DNA of 64,000 bases from an uncultured Bacteroidota bacterium (GCA_902613595.1 CACMHY010000001.1:124001-188000), one strand, 5' to 3'; shown: positions 43,876 through 54,773, numbered from the stretch's first letter. Notes: a model not told the origin generated them from the sequence alone. A program made the numbers and translations.

Positions 43876-45270
43876 ATGGCAAAAACTCTATTTGATAAAG
43901 TATGGGACGCACATGTTGTGAGAAGAATTAAAAACGGACCTGACGTATTATTCATTGACCGTCACATGATTCATGAAGTCACGAGTCCTGTAGCTTTTCT
44001 TGGCCTAAAAAAAAGAAAAGTTTCTGTACTTTATCCTAAAAGAACTTTTGCAACAGCTGATCATAATACACCCACAAAAAATCAACATTTACCTGTAACT
44101 GATCCTGAATCAAAAAATCAGCTTGAAGCACTCGAAAAAAATGCGAATGAGCATGGTATTTCCTATTGGGGGCTTGGGCACAAAAAAAATGGCATTGTCC
44201 ACGTTGTTGGTCCTGAATATGGAATAACCCAGCCTGGAGCTACAATCGTTTGTGGTGACTCACATACTTCCACTCACGGTGCTTTTGGTGCAATAGCTTT
44301 TGGAATTGGAACTTCCGAAGTAGAAATGGTACTTGCAACCCAGTGCATTATGCAACCAAAACCAAAAAAAATGAGAATAACTATTGATGGAAAATTAAAT
44401 AATGGAGTTACTCCCAAAGACGTAGCATTATTTATAATTTCAAAACTAACTACATCAGGAGCAACAGGTTATTTTGTCGAATATCACGGAGAAGTATTCC
44501 GTGAGTTGAGTATGGAAGGCAGAATGACAGTCTGTAATCTCAGTATTGAAATGGGTGCTCGAGGTGGAATGATTGCGCCAGACAGTAAAACTTTTGAATA
44601 TATAAAGGACAGAGAATTCACTCCAAAAGGAGAAGATTTGTTAAAAACAAAAGAGTATTGGAGTACACTCTTCACAGATAAAGGAGCAAAATTTGATAAA
44701 GAGTTTTTTTTTAAAGGCTCAGAAATTGATCCAATGATAACATTCGGAACAAATCCTGGAATGGGAATTAGTATCACAAAATCAATTCCAAAAGCGAGAG
44801 ATGTTGATAATGGTAAATTAACATATATAAAGTCATTAGATTACATGGGTTATAAAGAAGGTGAAAGCATGCTTGGAAAACCTATTGACTATGTCTTTAT
44901 AGGAAGCTGTACGAATGGACGTATTGAGGATTTCAGAGCTTTTGCAAGCATCGTAAGTGGTCATAAGCGTTCTAAAAATGTGACTGCATGGCTTGTTCCA
45001 GGTTCACATAAAGTTATGGAAGCTATTAAAAATGAGGGATTATTAGAAATCTTTAAAGATGCTGAATTTGAATTAAGAGAACCGGGTTGTTCAGCTTGCT
45101 TGGCAATGAATGATGATAAAATACCTGCTGGTAAATATGCAGTAAGTACTTCTAATAGAAATTTTGAAGGTAGGCAAGGTCCTGGAGCAAGAACACTTCT
45201 TGCAAGTCCACTTGTTGCTGCTGCTGCTGCAATCACAGGCAAGATAACAGATCCAAGATCTCTAATTTGA
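43876..45270 (+). CDS. leuC: 3-isopropylmalate dehydratase large subunit
   Basis: [49 protein letters not shown]. Confidence 0.97.
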   Translation: MAKTLFDKVWDAHVVRRIKNGPDVLFIDRHMIHEVTSPVAFLGLKKRKVSVLYPKRTFATADHNTPTKNQHLPVTDPESKNQLEALEKNANEHGISYWGLGHKKNGIVHVVGPEYGITQPGATIVCGDSHTSTHGAFGAIAFGIGTSEVEMVLATQCIMQPKPKKMRITIDGKLNNGVTPKDVALFIISKLTTSGATGYFVEYHGEVFRELSMEGRMTVCNLSIEMGARGGMIAPDSKTFEYIKDREFTPKGEDLLKTKEYWSTLFTDKGAKFDKEFFFKGSEIDPMITFGTNPGMGISITKSIPKARDVDNGKLTYIKSLDYMGYKEGESMLGKPIDYVFIGSCTNGRIEDFRAFASIVSGHKRSKNVTAWLVPGSHKVMEAIKNEGLLEIFKDAEFELREPGCSACLAMNDDKIPAGKYAVSTSNRNFEGRQGPGARTLLASPLVAAAAAITGKITDPRSLI

Positions 45271-45275
45271 TTAAT

Positions 45276-45872
45276 ATGTCATACGAATCATTCAAAGTAT
45301 TAAAAAGTTCAGCTGTTCCATTACCAATAGAAAATGTAGATACAGATCAAATAATTCCTGCAAGATTTCTTAAAGCAACAGAGAGAAAAGGATTTGGTGA
45401 AAACTTATTTAGGGACTGGAGGTTTACTCAAGATAACAGAATTAAAAATGATTTTGTTTTAAATAATCCAATATATTCCGGAAAAATATTAGTCGGTGGA
45501 AATAACTTTGGCTCAGGTTCATCAAGGGAGCATGCAGCATGGGCAATATATGACTACGGATTTAGGTGTGTTGTGTCAAGTTTCTTTGCTGATATTTTTA
45601 AAAATAACTGCTTAAATATTGGTGTACTTCCTGTTGAAGTATCACGATCATTTTTAAATCATATTTTTGAGGCTATTTATAATGACACAAAAACTGAATT
45701 AAAAATTGACCTACCAAACCAATTAATTAGCATGTGTGATTCAAAACTTTCAGAAAATTTCGAAATAAATTCATACAAAAAAGAAAATATGATTAACGGT
45801 TATGATGATATTGATTATTTATATAATATGAAATTGGATATAGAACAATTTGAATCTAAATCTCCTCTATAG
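45276..45872 (+). CDS. leuD: 3-isopropylmalate dehydratase small subunit
   Basis: [34 protein letters not shown]. Start taken at MSYESF. Confidence 0.95.
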   Translation: MSYESFKVLKSSAVPLPIENVDTDQIIPARFLKATERKGFGENLFRDWRFTQDNRIKNDFVLNNPIYSGKILVGGNNFGSGSSREHAAWAIYDYGFRCVVSSFFADIFKNNCLNIGVLPVEVSRSFLNHIFEAIYNDTKTELKIDLPNQLISMCDSKLSENFEINSYKKENMINGYDDIDYLYNMKLDIEQFESKSPL

Positions 45873-45889
45873 AAATATCCTATTTTAAA

Positions 45890-47407
45890 ATGAACAAGCA
45901 TTTAGAAATAATGGATACCACCCTTAGAGATGGAGAGCAAACTTCAGGAGTTTCTTTTTCTATTTCTGAAAAACTTACTCTTGCACAACTTTTACTACAA
46001 GAATTAAACATAGATAGGATAGAAATAGCATCAGCTCATGTTTCCGAGGGTGAATTAAAAGCTGTAAAAGGCATAACTGATTGGGCTAAATCTAACGGAT
46101 ATATAAATCGAATCGAGATTCTAACTTTTGTTGATAATGGAAGTTCAATAAAATGGATGAAAAAAGCGGGAGCAAAAGTTCAAAATTTACTTACGAAAGG
46201 GTCATTAAATCATCTAAAATATCAGCTAAAACAAACTCCCAAAATACATTTTAAAAATATTTTAAAATGCATTGAAATTTCAGAAAATGAAGGTTTTAAT
46301 ACGAATATTTATTTAGAAGACTGGAGTAATGGTATGGCAAATTCTAGAGATTACGTATACAATTTCCTTGATTTTTTATCTAAACAGAATATTGCGAGGG
46401 TTTTGCTTCCAGATACATTAGGAGTTCTAACACCTGAAATGACATCTGAATATTTATCTGAGCTTGTAAGCCGTTATCCTAATATACATTTCGACTTTCA
46501 CGGTCATAATGATTATGATCTCAGTGTTGCAAATGTTCTAGAGGCAGTAAAATCAGGGGTTAAAGGAGTTCACTTAACTGTAAATGGTATGGGTGAACGT
46601 GCCGGTAATGCTCCGTTGGCAAGTGTTGTTGCAGTAATAAATGATTTTCTTCCAGAAGTAAAAATAAATATTGAAGAGAGCGCTTTACACAAGGTTAGCC
46701 AACTTGTCGCTACTATTACTGGATTCAGGATTCCTGCGAATAAACCGATTGTAGGTGAAAATGTTTTCACGCAAACAGCAGGGATACATGCTGATGGTGA
46801 TCACAAAAGAAATCTATATTTTAATGATCTTCTTCCAGAGCGTTTCGATAGAAAAAGAAAATATGCATTAGGGAAAACATCTGGAAAAGCCAATATTCAA
46901 AAAAATCTTCAAGAATTAGGTTTAACACTTGATAATAAAGATCTTAAGAAAGTAACTCAACGCATTATCGAACTTGGTGATAGAAAAGAACGAGTAACAG
47001 CAGAGGATCTCCCCTTTATAATTTCAGATGTTTTAGGGGGGGAAATTCCTGATAAAGTAAAAATTGACTCTTATGTATTAACACATTCAAAAGGTTTAAA
47101 ACCAACTACAAGTATTTCTTTAAAAATTGAGGATAAAATATTTGAGGAAAATGCTTCAGGCGATGGTCAATACGATGCTTTTTGGAATGCTTTAAACAAA
47201 GTATATCAAAAACAAAAAAAGAGTTTACCAATTTTAATAGATTATGCAGTAAGGATACCCCCAGGCAGTAATTCAGATGCTTTATGTGAGACCACAATCA
47301 CTTGGCATGACGGATCTAATGATTTTAAAACTAGGGGATTAGACTCTGATCAAACTGTTTCAGCAATTAAAGCTACAGAAAAGATGTTAAACATAATACA
47401 ACATTAG
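45890..47407 (+). CDS. Second 2-isopropylmalate/citramalate synthase-family enzyme with C-terminal LeuA regulatory domain
   Basis: [46 protein letters not shown]-terminal extension resembling the LeuA allosteric domain. Confidence 0.85.
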   Translation: MNKHLEIMDTTLRDGEQTSGVSFSISEKLTLAQLLLQELNIDRIEIASAHVSEGELKAVKGITDWAKSNGYINRIEILTFVDNGSSIKWMKKAGAKVQNLLTKGSLNHLKYQLKQTPKIHFKNILKCIEISENEGFNTNIYLEDWSNGMANSRDYVYNFLDFLSKQNIARVLLPDTLGVLTPEMTSEYLSELVSRYPNIHFDFHGHNDYDLSVANVLEAVKSGVKGVHLTVNGMGERAGNAPLASVVAVINDFLPEVKINIEESALHKVSQLVATITGFRIPANKPIVGENVFTQTAGIHADGDHKRNLYFNDLLPERFDRKRKYALGKTSGKANIQKNLQELGLTLDNKDLKKVTQRIIELGDRKERVTAEDLPFIISDVLGGEIPDKVKIDSYVLTHSKGLKPTTSISLKIEDKIFEENASGDGQYDAFWNALNKVYQKQKKSLPILIDYAVRIPPGSNSDALCETTITWHDGSNDFKTRGLDSDQTVSAIKATEKMLNIIQH

Positions 47408-47415
47408 CTCCACTT

Positions 47416-48480
47416 ATGAATTTAAAAATAGCCCTTCTTTCAGGAGACGGAATTGGACCTGAAGTAATAAATGAAGCTGTTAAGGTTTCAGATGCTATTG
47501 CCAAAAAATTTAATCATGATATTGAATGGAAATCTGCTTTAACAGGTGCCACAGCAATTGAGGCTCTAGGGGATCCTTATCCAAATGAGACACATGATAT
47601 TTGTCTAGCTTCAGATGCAGTTCTTTTTGGAGCTATTGGACATCCCCGATTTGATAACGATCCATTAGCAAAAGTAAGACCAGAGGAAGGGCTCTTGAGA
47701 ATGAGAAAAAAGCTTGGCTTATTTGCTAATGTCCGTCCAACTTTTACATTTCCCTCTCTTCTAGATAAGTCACCCTTAAAAAAAGAGCGTATTGAAGGAA
47801 CAGATTTAGTGTTTCTGAGAGAGTTAACGGGAGGAATTTATTTTGGAGAGAGAGGAAGAAAAGATAATGGAAACTCAGCTTTTGATACTTGTACATACAA
47901 TCGAGATGAAATAAAAAGAATAGCTGTCAAAGGTTTTGAATTGGCCATGAAAAGAAATAAAAAACTATGCTGTGTTGATAAAGCGAATGTTTTGGAGAGT
48001 TCTCGATTATGGAGAGAAACATTTCAAGAAATGGAAAAAGATTACCCGGATGTAAAAGTTTCTTATGAATTCGTTGATGCCGTTGCAATGCGACTTATTC
48101 AATGGCCAAACTCTTATGACGTTTTAGTAACTGAGAATCTTTTTGGTGACATTTTAACCGATGAAGCGTCTGTTATTTCTGGATCAATGGGTCTTATGCC
48201 TTCAGCATCTGTTGGTACAGAAAACGCTTTATATGAACCCATACACGGATCATTTCCCGAAGCTGCAGGACTCGGAATTGCAAATCCTTTAGCTACAATT
48301 CTTTCTGCAGCAATGATGTTTGAAATGAGTTTTGGTTTAAATGAGGAGGGTGCTCTCATTCGCGAAGCCGTAAATAAATCATTAACTGTAGGAATGGTTA
48401 CTAAAGATTTAGCTGAAAAAGGCGAAGATTTTTTGTCTACCTCCGAAGTTGGAGATTATTTAATAAAACTGATCAAGTAA
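47416..48480 (+). CDS. leuB: 3-isopropylmalate dehydrogenase
   Basis: IALLSGDGIGPEV; ELTGGIYFGERGR; TENLFGDILTDEASVISGSMGLMPSAS. Confidence 0.97.
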   Translation: MNLKIALLSGDGIGPEVINEAVKVSDAIAKKFNHDIEWKSALTGATAIEALGDPYPNETHDICLASDAVLFGAIGHPRFDNDPLAKVRPEEGLLRMRKKLGLFANVRPTFTFPSLLDKSPLKKERIEGTDLVFLRELTGGIYFGERGRKDNGNSAFDTCTYNRDEIKRIAVKGFELAMKRNKKLCCVDKANVLESSRLWRETFQEMEKDYPDVKVSYEFVDAVAMRLIQWPNSYDVLVTENLFGDILTDEASVISGSMGLMPSASVGTENALYEPIHGSFPEAAGLGIANPLATILSAAMMFEMSFGLNEEGALIREAVNKSLTVGMVTKDLAEKGEDFLSTSEVGDYLIKLIK

Positions 48481-48509
48481 TATATATATTTGTACAAAAT
48501 AATACTTAA

Positions 48510-49163
48510 ATGAAATCCGTTTTTGCTATAATTTTTTCAATTTCTTTACAAACATGTATTTCAAAAACTGCTCCTGTAAATAATTCCAAAGCAATTTGGA
48601 CTCCACCAAAAATTAATCAAGAAGGTTTAAAAAAAGCATATTTTGCTTCAGGCTGTTTTTGGTGCGTAGAAGCTATTTTTGAAAGTGTAAAAGGAGTTAA
48701 AGAAGTTTACTCTGGTTACGCTGGGGGTTTTACAAAAAATCCCAATTACAATCAAATTGGAACTGGAAGAACGGGACATGCAGAATCAGTTGAGGTCATT
48801 TATGATCCTAATCAAGTAAATTATGCTACCCTTTTAAGAGTATTTTTTGGCTCTCATGACCCCACTACTCCAAATAGACAAGGCCCAGACTATGGTACTC
48901 AATACCGTTCGATTGCATTTTATACTGATGAATTCGAGAGAGAATCTATTGTTAACTATATAAAAATTTTAAATGACGGTAATTATTTTTCAAATGAGAT
49001 AATTACAGAGATTAAGCTTTTAGAGAAATTTTATTACGCTGAAGATTATCATCAAGATTATGAAAAAAATAATCCCAATAATCCCTATGTGGAAAACGTT
49101 TCTATTCCTAGATTAAAAAAATTTCAAAAACAATATCCAGAGCTTTTAAAAGAAATACATTGA
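48510..49163 (+). CDS. msrA: Peptide-methionine (S)-S-oxide reductase with N-terminal export signal
   Basis: AYFASGCFWCVEAIFESVKGV; QPDYGTQYRS-like GPDYGTQYRSIAFY; hydrophobic N-terminus MKSVFAIIFSISLQTC. Confidence 0.93.
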   Translation: MKSVFAIIFSISLQTCISKTAPVNNSKAIWTPPKINQEGLKKAYFASGCFWCVEAIFESVKGVKEVYSGYAGGFTKNPNYNQIGTGRTGHAESVEVIYDPNQVNYATLLRVFFGSHDPTTPNRQGPDYGTQYRSIAFYTDEFERESIVNYIKILNDGNYFSNEIITEIKLLEKFYYAEDYHQDYEKNNPNNPYVENVSIPRLKKFQKQYPELLKEIH

Positions 49164-50065
49164 AAACATACACATTAGATAATGGAAATATTAAAGCTGT
49201 ATTCTTATCATTTGGTGCCATTCTTCACGAATTATGGGTTAAAAATAGAAATGGAAATTTCATAAATATAATTCAAGGACTTAAAAATATTAATGATTAC
49301 ATTTCAGATTCGTGGTCAAGGGGTGCAATTATAGGACGATATGCTGGAAGACTTTTAAACCCTATAAAAGTAAAAGGAAAATTGTATGAAATTGAAAATG
49401 AAAAAGGTGTCATGCTGCATAGCGGTTCTGAAGGTTGGGGTAAAAAAAATTGGGATTTAGTAGATTTGTTTGAAAAGAAAAGAGTTGAATTAAAATATGA
49501 GTGTCCTGCAGGAACAACTGGATTTCCAGGAAAAGTTCAAGCTAACGTTTCTTATTCTATAGAAAATAATAAATTAAATATTGACTATTCTGCTATTACT
49601 GAATCCCCAACTCATATAAACTTAACAAACCATGCATATTTTAATCTCAATAATAATGAACTAATCGGTAACAGTTTCTTGAAGATAAATGCAGAAAAAT
49701 ATTTAGAACTAGACAAAAGCTTAGTTCCTACTGGAAAAAAACTATTAGTTAAAAATACAAGTCTCGATTTTAGAAATTCTAAGAAACTCGGTAAAATTCG
49801 ATTGGATGACTATTTTGTGGTTAATCAAACAAATAGTCCGGTGGTAGAATTTTTTGAGCCAAAAAGTGGAATAAATATGAGTGTTTTCACAAATCAACCT
49901 GGCTTAGTCGTTTTTACACCTCCCCATTTTCAAGCGATTTGCTTTGAAACACAAAAGTTTTCCAATACCCCAAATATTCTCTCGTTTCCCTCAACCTTAA
50001 TAAATCCCCGTGAGGTTTATCGTCATAAGACTTCATTTGTTTTTAATATCCAGAAGAATATTTAG
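49160..50065 (+). CDS. Aldose 1-epimerase (galactose mutarotase family)
   Basis: GRYAGRLLNP; INLTNHAYFNLN; probable TTG start overlapping the msrA TGA. Confidence 0.88.
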   Translation: MKTYTLDNGNIKAVFLSFGAILHELWVKNRNGNFINIIQGLKNINDYISDSWSRGAIIGRYAGRLLNPIKVKGKLYEIENEKGVMLHSGSEGWGKKNWDLVDLFEKKRVELKYECPAGTTGFPGKVQANVSYSIENNKLNIDYSAITESPTHINLTNHAYFNLNNNELIGNSFLKINAEKYLELDKSLVPTGKKLLVKNTSLDFRNSKKLGKIRLDDYFVVNQTNSPVVEFFEPKSGINMSVFTNQPGLVVFTPPHFQAICFETQKFSNTPNILSFPSTLINPREVYRHKTSFVFNIQKNI

Positions 50066-50609
50066 TTTTCTCCCATATCCTGTAAAATACAATTCCTATT
50101 ACACTTCCCACAATCATCCCGCAGAAAATATCAAGTGGATAATGTACCCCAATGTATATTCTACTGTATGAAATTAGTCCTGCTATAAAAATTAGAATAA
50201 TATTTACCATTTTAAAATGTCTTTTGACGACTCTTCCAAAGAAAAAAGCCAAGGCAAATGAATTAGATGCGTGTCCAGAAAAAAAACTAAATTTACCACC
50301 ACAAGATGATTTAACTAACCTAACCATATCTTTTAATTGAAAATCAAAGCATGGTCTTAGTCGACCTACTTGAACTTTACAAAGGTTAGTCAATTGGTCA
50401 GTAACCAAAATTAGAATCAAACCAAAAATTACTAAGCAGATTATCTGTTTTCTTTTAATTTTTAAACTCAGTAATAATATTATTGACACATAAACCAATA
50501 CATTAGATCCCCGATGAGTAATTAACATCCAGAATTGATCGAATCTATTACTTCCTAAGCCATTGAGAAATAAAAATAATTCTTGATCGAAAGTAATTAT
50601 TGACTCCAT
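50043..50609 (-). CDS. PAP2 family phosphatase
   Basis: KVQVGRLRPCF; FSGHASNSFALAFFFG; YSRIYIGVHYPLDIFCG. Confidence 0.93.
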   Translation of the reverse strand: MESIITFDQELFLFLNGLGSNRFDQFWMLITHRGSNVLVYVSIILLLSLKIKRKQIICLVIFGLILILVTDQLTNLCKVQVGRLRPCFDFQLKDMVRLVKSSCGGKFSFFSGHASNSFALAFFFGRVVKRHFKMVNIILIFIAGLISYSRIYIGVHYPLDIFCGMIVGSVIGIVFYRIWEKTKYSSGY

Positions 50610-50617
50610 TTTACAAA

Positions 50618-50839
50618 TTATATAAGGCCAATCTCCTTATCATAAAAACTTAAAGCGACATTAATTAGCAATTCTGACTCAAAATTTAAAATTTCCTCAT
50701 CTTTTTTATCAAAATCTTCTAACCAATGAACTTCGTCATTTGTAATATTCATTATAAATCTTGGATATTCAGTATGTATAACGAAAATAACATTTTGTAA
50801 TGAGGAGTTGTCTGCTAGGAGGAATTTAGGTAGTTCCAT
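50618..50839 (-). CDS. Small conserved hypothetical (73 aa)
   Basis: ORF tightly packed between PAP2 and MATE genes on the same strand. Confidence 0.55.
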   Translation of the reverse strand: MELPKFLLADNSSLQNVIFVIHTEYPRFIMNITNDEVHWLEDFDKKDEEILNFESELLINVALSFYDKEIGLI

Positions 50840-52210
50840 TCAAGATATAAGTAAAAGTTGTTTTGTCAAATATCGAAATCTCAAAAAAAGTAGTAATGCA
50901 GAAGATGAAAGTCCAGAAAGTAAACCAATCCATATTCCTACTGCACCTAATTGAGTATGAATTCCTAAAAAATATGAGATTGGTATCCCAAAAATACCAT
51001 AAGAAAAAAATGTTATTAGTGCAGGAATATTTACATCTTGAAGACCACGTAAAGCTCCTAAAACAACTGCTTGTATACCATCTGAAATTTGAAAAAATGC
51101 TGAAACAATTAATAGGGTAGATGCAATTTTAACAACTTGATCAACATCGGAAAATTGTAAAGGATTACTTCGATTTAAATATAGCCATGGTAAATTATCA
51201 CTTCCTAAAAGGAATAACATACAAAAAACTACGTCTAAAATAAATACTAGGAGAAATATAGAATATGCGATCCGTTTTAATGATATGTAGTCTTTTTTCC
51301 CTTTTTGATTTCCAACTCTTATCATAGCAGTAACTCCAAGCCCCATGGCGAACATAAAAGTCATTGATGAAAGGTTTAAGGCGATTTGGTTAGCTGCTTG
51401 TGGGTTTTTCCCTAGAAATCCCGAAAGCCAGATAGCGACCGTAAAAAAAAGTACTTCAAAAAACATTTGAATTGCAGATGGAAATCCTATACTAAAAATT
51501 TTTCTAAATAATTTAAAATTTAGTGAGATATATCTCAAGTTAGTTAGATAAACAGTAAAACTCCTATTAAATTTGACATAAAAAATAATAAAGAATAACA
51601 TAAAAAACCGAGAAAATAGTGTACCCAAAGCTGCTCCCTCTACACCCATTTTTGGAAAAATCCAGAATCCAAAAATTAAAAAATAGTTTATTATAACGTT
51701 GGTAATATTTCCTAAAAGTGTAGCATACATGGCGGGCCTTGTAAAAGATAAACCCTCTGTAAATTGTTTTAGCCCTTGGAAGCTAATCAAGGGAATCAAT
51801 GAAAATCCAATCCATTTTAGATATGGAAAGGCCAAAAAAGTTACTTCTTTTGGTTGTCCCATTCTAAATAAAAGTGGTTTGCAGAAAATGACAACACAAC
51901 TTAATAATATTCCTAAGGATACGCATAGTATCAAACCATGAATAAAAATATTTTTTCCTAAAGTCACATTTTTCATGCCATCTGTTTCAGCAATTAAAGG
52001 TGTAATAGCTGTCGAAAAACCAATACCAAGTGACATAGCAATGAAAAAGAAACTATTTCCCAGTGAAACTGCAGCCAATTCAGCTGTCCCTAACTGTCCA
52101 ACCATTATATTATCCACAAATTGTACGAGTGTGTGCCCTAAAAGACCAATTATAACTGGATATGAAAGGTTTATATTATAGTAAAATTCTTTTGTGTATT
52201 TTTTAATCAT
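50840..52210 (-). CDS. MATE family efflux transporter
   Basis: Polytopic; VDNIMVGQLGTAELAAVSLGNSFFF N-terminal signature. Confidence 0.95.
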   Translation of the reverse strand: MIKKYTKEFYYNINLSYPVIIGLLGHTLVQFVDNIMVGQLGTAELAAVSLGNSFFFIAMSLGIGFSTAITPLIAETDGMKNVTLGKNIFIHGLILCVSLGILLSCVVIFCKPLLFRMGQPKEVTFLAFPYLKWIGFSLIPLISFQGLKQFTEGLSFTRPAMYATLLGNITNVIINYFLIFGFWIFPKMGVEGAALGTLFSRFFMLFFIIFYVKFNRSFTVYLTNLRYISLNFKLFRKIFSIGFPSAIQMFFEVLFFTVAIWLSGFLGKNPQAANQIALNLSSMTFMFAMGLGVTAMIRVGNQKGKKDYISLKRIAYSIFLLVFILDVVFCMLFLLGSDNLPWLYLNRSNPLQFSDVDQVVKIASTLLIVSAFFQISDGIQAVVLGALRGLQDVNIPALITFFSYGIFGIPISYFLGIHTQLGAVGIWIGLLSGLSSSALLLFLRFRYLTKQLLLIS

Positions 52211-52228
52211 TAAAATTGAAATAGTCTC

Positions 52229-53608
52229 TTATAAGCCATTTTGATCTACTAAATATATTAGGCTTGCGATGGATGCAGCACCAAGCTCAAGTTCTCTTTT
52301 ATTTACCGCTTGAAATACATCAGTCGCAGCATTATGATAATCAAAGTATCTTTGAGAGTCAGTCCTCAAATAAGAAAGAACAGTCTTGTTTCCCCTTAGA
52401 GGACTAATAATAGATTTTTTGTTCACTTGTGAAAATGCGTCTGATTGATATGGTTTAAAATAATTTTGCCAGCTATTAATTTTTTTAAGTTGATCATTAT
52501 TTGCTTCAAAAGAAAACCCGCGTGGGGAAAAACCTCCAACATCTGATTCAAGTGCAAACAGATGTTTTTCATTATTTTGTTTTGCTATTTCAGCATATTT
52601 TTCAGCTCCTTTACTTCCATTGTTTTGACCCACGAACATTACTATTCGAATGGTTCTTTTTGGATTATAATTAAGTTGCCTAAAAATATTTAAAACTTCC
52701 ATTGACTGCACTATCCCAGCACCATCGTTGTGCGCTCCGTCTCCTAAATCCCATGAATCTAAATGCCCTCCTAAGATAATTATATCTTCTGGAAATTTAC
52801 TGCCTTTTATTTCGCCAATAACGTTATAGGATGGTACTTCAGGATAATTTTGACAATCTTGTTTCAAATAAAAATATAAGTCATCGTTTAAAGATAACAT
52901 AGAACTTAATAATTGAGCACCATTAGTACTGATTGCTGCAGCAGGAATCCTCATTTTATTTGGTAAATCACCATAACTCATATTTCCTGTATGAGGATAG
53001 TCATCTAATCTTAAATTCATTGAACGTACAATAACTCCTACAGCTCCAAGTTTTGCTGCCCGACTAGCCCCATGAAGCATTATATCAACTATTTTTTCAT
53101 AGGCTGAAAAGGTATCAATAAAATTTTTACGCATCGCATTATTGAAGAATACAAACTTTCCTTGAATTTTTTCTTTTCCAAGAGATTCTAGCTCATCAAA
53201 ACTTTTAACTTCGATAACTTGTGCTCTTAGTCCATAAGAAGGAGTTGCTATTGAACCACCAAGGGCACAAATTGGAACATTAATGCTCATTCCCGGCGCT
53301 GTAATAATACTAGCATACTCAAAACTTCCCCTAATCCATTTTGGGATCATAACCTTCTGCAAGTAAACTCTATCTAAACCAAGTTTGTTTAGCTCATTTT
53401 TCCCCCATTGGACAGCACGTTCTGCATTATGTGTTCCTGGTAGTCTACCACCGATTTGATTACACAAAAAATCTAACCAATCGTATGATTTACCATTATT
53501 AAGAGCATAATCGTAGATCTTACTTATTTGTTCTTCATAAATTTGGTCCTGTGATATAGATGTATTGAGGAATAAGACAAAAAATAAAATTAGAATTTTA
53601 TATATCAT
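52229..53608 (-). CDS. Secreted M28-type zinc aminopeptidase with PA-like insert
   Basis: ILGGHLDSWDLGDGAHNDGAGIVQSMEVL. Start taken at MIYKIL (53608), removing overlap with the upstream gene. Confidence 0.9.
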   Translation of the reverse strand: MIYKILILFFVLFLNTSISQDQIYEEQISKIYDYALNNGKSYDWLDFLCNQIGGRLPGTHNAERAVQWGKNELNKLGLDRVYLQKVMIPKWIRGSFEYASIITAPGMSINVPICALGGSIATPSYGLRAQVIEVKSFDELESLGKEKIQGKFVFFNNAMRKNFIDTFSAYEKIVDIMLHGASRAAKLGAVGVIVRSMNLRLDDYPHTGNMSYGDLPNKMRIPAAAISTNGAQLLSSMLSLNDDLYFYLKQDCQNYPEVPSYNVIGEIKGSKFPEDIIILGGHLDSWDLGDGAHNDGAGIVQSMEVLNIFRQLNYNPKRTIRIVMFVGQNNGSKGAEKYAEIAKQNNEKHLFALESDVGGFSPRGFSFEANNDQLKKINSWQNYFKPYQSDAFSQVNKKSIISPLRGNKTVLSYLRTDSQRYFDYHNAATDVFQAVNKRELELGAASIASLIYLVDQNGL

Positions 53609-53609
53609 T

Positions 53610-54773
53610 TTATTTTGATGCAAACTGTTCAATATTTCTAACTGTAATGGGATTTTCTCCCAAAATCATTAATCTTTCTACAACGTTTCTGAGTTCCCTG
53701 ACATTTCCAGTCCAAGGATACTTCTTTAGCTTTGAAATTGCATTCTTGGAAAATTCTTTTTTCTCTAAACCTTGTTCTTTACAGATCGACTCCACAAAGT
53801 ATTGAGTTAAAATAGGAATATCATCTAATCTTTTTACAAGAGAGGGGACTTTAATCATTATTACAGCCAGTCGGTGATAAAGGTCTTCTCTAAAGTTCCC
53901 ATTTCTTATCTCTTCTTTTAAGTCTTTGTTTGTCGCTGCTATAACACGCACATCAACAGAAATATCTTTATCATTACCCACTCTTTGTATTTTTTTTTCT
54001 TGAAGTGCTCGAAGAACTTTAGCTTGAGCTGCTAGGCTCATATCTGCAATTTCATCCAAAAAAATTGTTCCATTATTGGCTGCCTCAAACTTACCTGAGC
54101 GATCTTTAAAAGCCGATGTAAAAGCTCCTTTTACATGACCGAAAAGTTCACTCTCAATTAATTCAGATGGTATTGCAGCACAATTTACTTCAATAAAATT
54201 TTCAGATTTTCTATTACTTTGTTGATGTATTTGATGAGCAACTAACTCCTTGCCAGTCCCATTTTCGCCTATTATTAGTATGCGAGCTTCTGAAGTTGCA
54301 ACTTTCGCAATCATATCTGTAACTTGTCTGATTGCTATACTTTCGCCAATTATTTGATACTTTTTAGCTACTTTGCGTTTTAACTTTTTATTTTCGATTC
54401 GCAGCGATTTATTCTCCAAAGCATGTCTTACAGCTGTTAGTAGTCTATTTAGATCTGGAGGTTTAGAAATAAAATCATATGCACCTAATTTCATCGCCTC
54501 AACAGCAGTGTCAATATTACCATGGCCTGTCAACATGATAAACGGGGAAGAAAATTTAATTTTTTTTGTTTCCTGCAACACTTCAATACCATCCATTTTT
54601 GGCATCTTTATATCACAAAGAACTAAATCAAATTTTTCTTTTTTAATGAGAGACAAACCTTCTTTACCATTGGTTGCTTGCTTAATATCAAAATTTTTAT
54701 CTTCATCAGATAATACACGGATCAAAACTCTTCTAATTTGTTCTTCATCCTCTATTATTAAAATTTTTTTCAT
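53610..54773 (-). CDS. NtrC-type sigma-54-interacting response regulator, receiver plus AAA+ only
   Basis: Receiver LVLCDIKMPKMDG; AAA+ GENGTGKELVAHQIH, GAFTSA, FLDEIADM; ends at ...NVVERLMILGENPITVRNIEQFASK with no Fis-type HTH. Confidence 0.92.
   Translation of the reverse strand: MKKILIIEDEEQIRRVLIRVLSDEDKNFDIKQATNGKEGLSLIKKEKFDLVLCDIKMPKMDGIEVLQETKKIKFSSPFIMLTGHGNIDTAVEAMKLGAYDFISKPPDLNRLLTAVRHALENKSLRIENKKLKRKVAKKYQIIGESIAIRQVTDMIAKVATSEARILIIGENGTGKELVAHQIHQQSNRKSENFIEVNCAAIPSELIESELFGHVKGAFTSAFKDRSGKFEAANNGTIFLDEIADMSLAAQAKVLRALQEKKIQRVGNDKDISVDVRVIAATNKDLKEEIRNGNFREDLYHRLAVIMIKVPSLVKRLDDIPILTQYFVESICKEQGLEKKEFSKNAISKLKKYPWTGNVRELRNVVERLMILGENPITVRNIEQFASK

Noticed and set aside
50863-51120. 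85-aa plus-strand ORF
   Set aside because: Antisense to the MATE transporter 3' end; Lys/Val/Leu-rich shadow frame.
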